A DNA stretch of 64,000 bases from UBA1563 sp041667115 (GTDB lineage Bacteria > Bacteroidota > Ignavibacteria > Ignavibacteriales > Ignavibacteriaceae), in the NCBI GenBank assembly GCA_041667115.1, contig JBAYFO010000004.1:1-64000 (forward strand). Reading direction: 5' to 3'. The notes beneath the pieces are model-generated. The model had not been told where the DNA came from, searched no databases, and saw only the letters and a program-made list of their open reading frames with translations. Numbering within the stretch: the first letter of the stretch is position 1; every line of letters begins with the position of its first letter. A program made the position numbers and the translations under genes. Shown here piece by piece: positions 60,235 through 64,000 of the stretch.

Positions 60235-60726
60235 TTGAAGTCACTAGCAAAAGTATTGCTCTTCAGCCTTCTTTTAATTTTGGCCGGTTTTACTGCAGTT
60301 GAGCAGACAACCCCTGAGGAGAACGAGCCAAAGCTAAAGGAAGCTGTCCCTGTTAGTGATGTAATTAATAACGAACAAACTACCGTAATTAATTATATCA
60401 ATAAAGGAGAAATGAAAGCTTCGTGGTATGGACCGAGATTTCATGGCAGAACAACAGCAAACGGTGAAAAATTCGATCAAGAAGCTTTAACGGCTGCACA
60501 CAAAACCTTACGATTTGGAACGCTTCTTCGGCTTACCAATCTCAAGACAGAGAAAAGCGTAATTGTAAGGATTAATGACCGTGGTCCTTATGTTCGCGGT
60601 AGAAATATTGACGTGTCTAAAGAGGCGGCTGATGAGTTGGGGATGATGCACAAAGGACTTGCCAGGTTAAAAGTAGAACAAGTAAGTCTAAAAGGCGTAA
60701 ACTTTCCGGCAATTCATTTGAATTAA
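60235..60726 (+). CDS. rlpA: RlpA-like double-psi beta-barrel protein
   Basis: RlpA proteins bind or cleave denuded peptidoglycan strands at the septum. The 163-residue protein has a signal-type N-terminus (MKSLAKVLLFSLLLILAG) and the RlpA barrel: KASWYGPRFHGRTTANGEKFD, LTAAHKTLRFGTLLRLTNL, VIVRINDRGPYVRGRNIDVSKEAADELG. The catalytic Asp and His region (FHGRTTANGE...AAHKTL and NDRGP) is conserved. No SPOR domain. I place the start at TTG 60235, with AAAGAGG before it; the more upstream TTG at 60175 is the -35 box of the promoter. Confidence 0.88.
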   Translation: MKSLAKVLLFSLLLILAGFTAVEQTTPEENEPKLKEAVPVSDVINNEQTTVINYINKGEMKASWYGPRFHGRTTANGEKFDQEALTAAHKTLRFGTLLRLTNLKTEKSVIVRINDRGPYVRGRNIDVSKEAADELGMMHKGLARLKVEQVSLKGVNFPAIHLN

Positions 60727-60746
60727 AAGTAAGTGTTTCTGAAAAT

Positions 60747-60776
60747 AAAAACCCGGCTTTCTCAAGTCGGGTTTTT
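60747..60776 (+). terminator. Terminator of the RlpA-like gene
   Basis: AAAAACCCGGCT pairs with AGTCGGGTTTTT across a 6-base loop (one G-T wobble) and ends in T6. It serves the plus-strand gene and can also work for the convergent metallophosphoesterase gene. Confidence 0.87.
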
Positions 60777-60805
60777 TGTTTTAAAAGAAATTGATCAATC
60801 CAATT

Positions 60806-61951
60806 TTACTTAAACTCAATTTTGAAATTGATGACTTCGGCATCGTTCCCGATCTTTACGGGGGGTCCCCATGTTCCAACTCCGCTGGAAACATAGAAAT
60901 TGGTGTTGTTAATTTTCTTATATCCCCAGCTCAATTCATAAATCATTTTGGTGATAAAGTTGAAGGGCCACATTTGTCCGTGGTGAGTGTGCCCGGACAG
61001 TTGAAGATCAACATTTTCCGCTGCTGTTTCAGCAAGATGGAACGGCTGGTGATCGAGCAGAATTATGGGGAGATCTTTCCTTGCCGCTGCGATTAATTCT
61101 GCAACCGACTTCCTTTTTCGGTGGGCAAAGCCAACAATACTTCCATCTTCTCTTCCAATAATTTGAACTGAATTTGCGATTGTTATCATGCTATCGCGAA
61201 GGACTTTTACGTTATTTTCATTCAGAAATTTGTCCGCATCGTTTACGTTTACGATAAATTCGTGATTCCCGTTAATGGTGTAAACTCCGTACCTGGCTTT
61301 TAGCTGACGGAGTTCGGCATCAATTCCAATTCGCTTAAGCTGATTTGATTTATCATCAATAACATCGCCTCCAATAAGAATAATATCGGGTTTTACTTCT
61401 TCCGCAAGTTCGATGATCTTCTTTGCAATTCTTCCATTATTTATCGGCGTAAAATGTGAATCTGAGAAATATAAAATGTTAAGTGAAGTAAGAGCGGAAT
61501 TTTTCTTTGGAATTGAAAGTTGGATCGTTTTCAACTTGATATTGTTGGCGTTGAAGTATCCGTAGGTTACCACTGCAATTACAAGGAGAAGAACACCCAA
61601 ACCGGTTAGTAATTTGGTTTTTGCATAATCTTGAAAAAGAAACTGTGGCAAAAACGGAAAAATCCGGTGGACAAGCATGGATAGATCAATTATCAGGAGT
61701 GATAAGATAAAATAAAGGAGAAACGCGAACCAGAAAGAGCCGATCCAAAGGAACGTATCATACAAAATCGAGTTCACATTTGAGAGGAGACTCTTTGTCA
61801 AAACATATGAAGACGCCGCTAAAATAAATAGTGCCGAAAAGAGAAGCTTTGCGTAGAGTGTATGAAACTGAAATGCCTGCATTGCCCTTACGTAAACGTA
61901 AAAGTTTGCCGAGCCGTAAACGAGTAAAAATATCGTGAAAAAGATTGCCAT
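60806..61951 (-). CDS. Membrane-anchored metallophosphoesterase
   Basis: A 381-residue protein with about four to five N-terminal membrane helices (residues 1-140) and a C-terminal calcineurin-like phosphoesterase domain. All metal motifs are present: YFSDSHFTP, GGDVID, GNHE, LDHQPFH and SGHTHHGQMWP. It resembles the YkuE/YaeI group, some of which act on lipid pyrophosphates such as UDP-diacylglucosamine or on phosphodiesters; which one cannot be read here. LpxH activity is possible but speculative. The ATG at 61951 follows a weak ribosome-binding site. Confidence 0.9.
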   Translation of the reverse strand: MAIFFTIFLLVYGSANFYVYVRAMQAFQFHTLYAKLLFSALFILAASSYVLTKSLLSNVNSILYDTFLWIGSFWFAFLLYFILSLLIIDLSMLVHRIFPFLPQFLFQDYAKTKLLTGLGVLLLVIAVVTYGYFNANNIKLKTIQLSIPKKNSALTSLNILYFSDSHFTPINNGRIAKKIIELAEEVKPDIILIGGDVIDDKSNQLKRIGIDAELRQLKARYGVYTINGNHEFIVNVNDADKFLNENNVKVLRDSMITIANSVQIIGREDGSIVGFAHRKRKSVAELIAAARKDLPIILLDHQPFHLAETAAENVDLQLSGHTHHGQMWPFNFITKMIYELSWGYKKINNTNFYVSSGVGTWGPPVKIGNDAEVINFKIEFK

Positions 61952-62084
61952 AAGTTTTTTTGATTTTTATTTTTACAACAGATGTGAGAGTTTATAAGTT
62001 CAAATTGGTCATTGGTCATTTTCACTAATGTCAATTGACTACTGACTAATGACTTTCTACTTTTATCTTTCCACTTTCCACTAC
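61952..62084. repeat. Short AT-rich repeats between carB and the phosphoesterase gene
   Basis: The region contains the direct repeat GGTCATTGGTCATT followed by ATGTCAATTGACTACTGACTAATGAC and a CTTTCCACTTTCCACTACTT tract. The latter resembles, in reverse, the GGAAAGTAAAAAGTGAAAAG tract at the 3' end of the EVE gene (27096-27115). These are low-complexity dispersed repeats of unknown role. Confidence 0.5.
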
Positions 62085-64000
62085 TTACATGTACTCATCC
62101 CAGCTCTTTACCTGCAGCTCACCGGCGAGATATTTGCGCAGAGATTTTACAAACCGCTTTGCAAATTGAAGATTGGTGATAAGCGGGATATTCAAATCAA
62201 CTGCGCGGCGGCGAACCAAGTAATCGCTGTCGAGTTCTTCTTTCTCGGAAGTTTTGGGAATATTTATAACGAGATCAATTTTACCGTCTTGCAAGTGGGA
62301 AAGTATTCCCGGTTCTTGATTATCAAAGGGACGGTGAAGCGTTTCAACTTCAATTCCACCTTCACCGTAAAAGTCGGCGGTTCCTTTGGTTCCGTAAAAC
62401 TTCAATCCCATTTTGCGGAGTGTTTTTAATTCCTCAAGAAATTCCGCTTTCTCTTTCAACGTTCCTGTTGAAAGCAAAACGCCTTTTTGCGGAATTTTAA
62501 ATCCGACCGACAACATACTTTTCAAAAATGCTTCGTTAAAATCATCACCAAGACAAGCAACTTCTCCGGTTGACGACATTTCCACACCAACCACCGGATC
62601 GCTTCCTTTTAATCTTGTAAAAGAAAATTGAGAAGCTTTAACGCCAACGTAATCCAAGTCGAAAGATGATTTATCGATCTTCGGAAGATGCTGTCCCATA
62701 ATTAATTTTGTTGCAATGTCAATGAAATTGATCTTCAAAACTTTTGATACAAAAGGAAAACTTCGCGAAGCGCGGAGATTGCACTCGATTACTTTAACGT
62801 CGTTATCTTTAGCAATAAACTGCATATTGAATGGTCCGGTAATTTCCAGTTCCCGTGCAATTTCTTTTGTAATGATTTTTACACGCCGCATGGTTTCCAA
62901 ATACGTCCGTTGAGGCGGAAGAACGATTGTCGCATCGCCGCTGTGTACGCCTGCATTTTCAACATGTTCCGAAATAGCATAGCAATAAAGTTCGCCGTTG
63001 TCGGCAACGGCATCAACTTCAATTTCGCGTGCATCGGTAATAAACTTGCTTATAACAACGGGATGTTCCTGGCTGATATCCGAAGCTTTCTTCAAATATT
63101 CTTCAAGTTCATTTTCCGTAAGTACAATACTCATTGCCGCGCCGCTTAAAACATAACTTGGACGAATCAGCACCGGGTAACCAACATTGTCCGCAAATTT
63201 TTTCGCTTCTTCTAAATTCGTCAGTTCATTCCATTCCGGCTGATCAATATCAAGTTGATCTAAAATTTGCGAAAACTTGTGCCGGTTTTCAGCGTTATCA
63301 ATTTTTGCAGGAGAGGTTCCAAGAATGTTTACCCCTTTGTTAAATAATTTTACCGCTAGGTTGTTCGGAATCTGTCCCCCCATCGAAACGATAATTCCGT
63401 GAGGATTTTCTTTTTCGTAAATATCAAGCACCCGCTCAAGGCTCATTTCTTCAAAATATAATTTGTCGCAAATGTCATGGTCTGTACTCACGGTTTCCGG
63501 GTTGTAGTTAATCATAATGGTTTTGTAATTCAGTTTGCCAAGAGTCAAAACCGAATTAACACAGCACCAGTCAAACTCTACCGAAGAACCGATACGGTAC
63601 GCGCCGCCACCAAGAACGATAATTTGGTTTTCTTCTTTGGTCGCGATATCGTCTTCGTTTCCGTTGTAGGTCATGTACAAATAATTTGTCTGCGCCGGAT
63701 ATTCTGCCGCAAGCGTATCGATCTGTTTTACAAAAGGAACGATGTTAAGTTCTTTTCTTTTTGAGCGGACTTCAAACTCGCCGGAATTTGTAAGCATCGC
63801 AATTTGCTTGTCGGAAAATCCTTTCTGTTTTGCTTCGAGTAATAATTCGGAATCAACATTTTCAAGTTTTGGTTTTCTTATTTTATTCTGAAGATCAACA
63901 ATGTTCTTCATTTTATATAAGAACCAGCGGTCGATTTTTGTTAACTCATGCAAGCGGTCAACGGTGTAACCTTCTTCAATTGCTTTTGCGAGAAGCGAAA
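62085..64000 (-). CDS. carB: Carbamoyl phosphate synthase large subunit, C-terminal part
   Basis: CarB makes carbamoyl phosphate for arginine and pyrimidine synthesis. About 638 codons are visible; the N-terminal carboxyphosphate half lies beyond the window. Visible parts are EEGYTVDRLHELTKIDRWFL, the oligomerisation helices, the second ATP-grasp domain (IIVLGGGAYRIGSSVEFDWCCV, YPVLIRPSYVLSGAAM, GPFNMQFIAKDNDVKVIECNLRASRSFPF) and the regulatory MGS-like domain (KKGVLLSTGTLKEK-type start, IDLVINIPKT, ITNLQFAKRFV). All ATP-site residues appear normal. Confidence 0.97.
   Translation of the reverse strand, partial: SLLAKAIEEGYTVDRLHELTKIDRWFLYKMKNIVDLQNKIRKPKLENVDSELLLEAKQKGFSDKQIAMLTNSGEFEVRSKRKELNIVPFVKQIDTLAAEYPAQTNYLYMTYNGNEDDIATKEENQIIVLGGGAYRIGSSVEFDWCCVNSVLTLGKLNYKTIMINYNPETVSTDHDICDKLYFEEMSLERVLDIYEKENPHGIIVSMGGQIPNNLAVKLFNKGVNILGTSPAKIDNAENRHKFSQILDQLDIDQPEWNELTNLEEAKKFADNVGYPVLIRPSYVLSGAAMSIVLTENELEEYLKKASDISQEHPVVISKFITDAREIEVDAVADNGELYCYAISEHVENAGVHSGDATIVLPPQRTYLETMRRVKIITKEIARELEITGPFNMQFIAKDNDVKVIECNLRASRSFPFVSKVLKINFIDIATKLIMGQHLPKIDKSSFDLDYVGVKASQFSFTRLKGSDPVVGVEMSSTGEVACLGDDFNEAFLKSMLSVGFKIPQKGVLLSTGTLKEKAEFLEELKTLRKMGLKFYGTKGTADFYGEGGIEVETLHRPFDNQEPGILSHLQDGKIDLVINIPKTSEKEELDSDYLVRRRAVDLNIPLITNLQFAKRFVKSLRKYLAGELQVKSWDEYM

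Overview
The window looks like a chromosomal segment of an Ignavibacteria-type member of the Bacteroidota/Chlorobiota lineage. The strongest pointers are a type IX secretion sorting domain of the NYPNPFNPTT type on a secreted esterase, lamin-tail and FlgD-like secreted proteins, a TonB-dependent receptor with a carboxypeptidase-like N-terminus, tandem OmpH genes beside BamA, and promoters that combine a TTGnnn -35 box with the TAnnTTTG -10 box known from Bacteroidota. No rRNA, tRNA, CRISPR array, integrase or transposase was seen.

Layout. 0-7 kb: a PPK2 fragment, MntP, a T9SS esterase, a DUF4097 beta-repeat protein, small enzymes, a thioredoxin-fold protein and MsrA. 7-12 kb: HslUV, a PEMT-like methyltransferase, sigma-54 (RpoN) and a cysteine-rich DUF3109 protein. 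12-19 kb: a short-chain dehydrogenase coupled to a 1284-residue lamin-tail protein, DUF2203, an HAD phosphatase and a K+-channel-like protein. 18.7-21.6 kb: a coupled pair of M16 peptidases, one active and one without the zinc motif. 21.8-26.5 kb: a probable regulatory unit of two paralogous membrane proteins and a winged-helix regulator, then a secreted helical-repeat protein and a disrupted TonB receptor; both transcription units carry the same CTTTG-N5-CAAAG site. 26.6-34.4 kb: EVE protein, Nramp-UspA fusion, Nfu, Ogt, TrpB2, an MFS transporter and TpiA. 34.4-41.9 kb: an envelope block of RsmB-like methyltransferase, LpxD, two OmpH/Skp proteins, BamA and UppS. 42-43.5 kb: LexA and two small downstream genes, with a LexA-type operator inside the promoter spacer. 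43.7-46.7 kb: a four-subunit 2-oxoacid:ferredoxin oxidoreductase plus a small ferritin-like protein. 46.9-48.6 kb: SPFH protein, a beta-rich unknown and a ribbon-helix-helix protein under a nested palindromic promoter.

The accessory part is 48.6-55.1 kb. It holds a three-gene unit (helical 633 aa; nuclease-like 241 aa; nuclease-like 609 aa) in which the last two proteins share a similar layout, including an ERWN motif. I recognise no named family and propose it as a candidate uncharacterised defence or nucleic-acid-processing system. Next to it lie a 232-residue coiled-coil gene flanked by 17-bp perfect inverted repeats, an array of fifteen 21-nt degenerate repeats and a 30-bp perfect palindrome.

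55-64 kb returns to core-type genes: a large alpha-2-macroglobulin with a thioester motif, an RlpA-like protein, a membrane metallophosphoesterase and the C-terminal part of CarB, cut by the window end. All family assignments come from reading motifs; no database search was possible.
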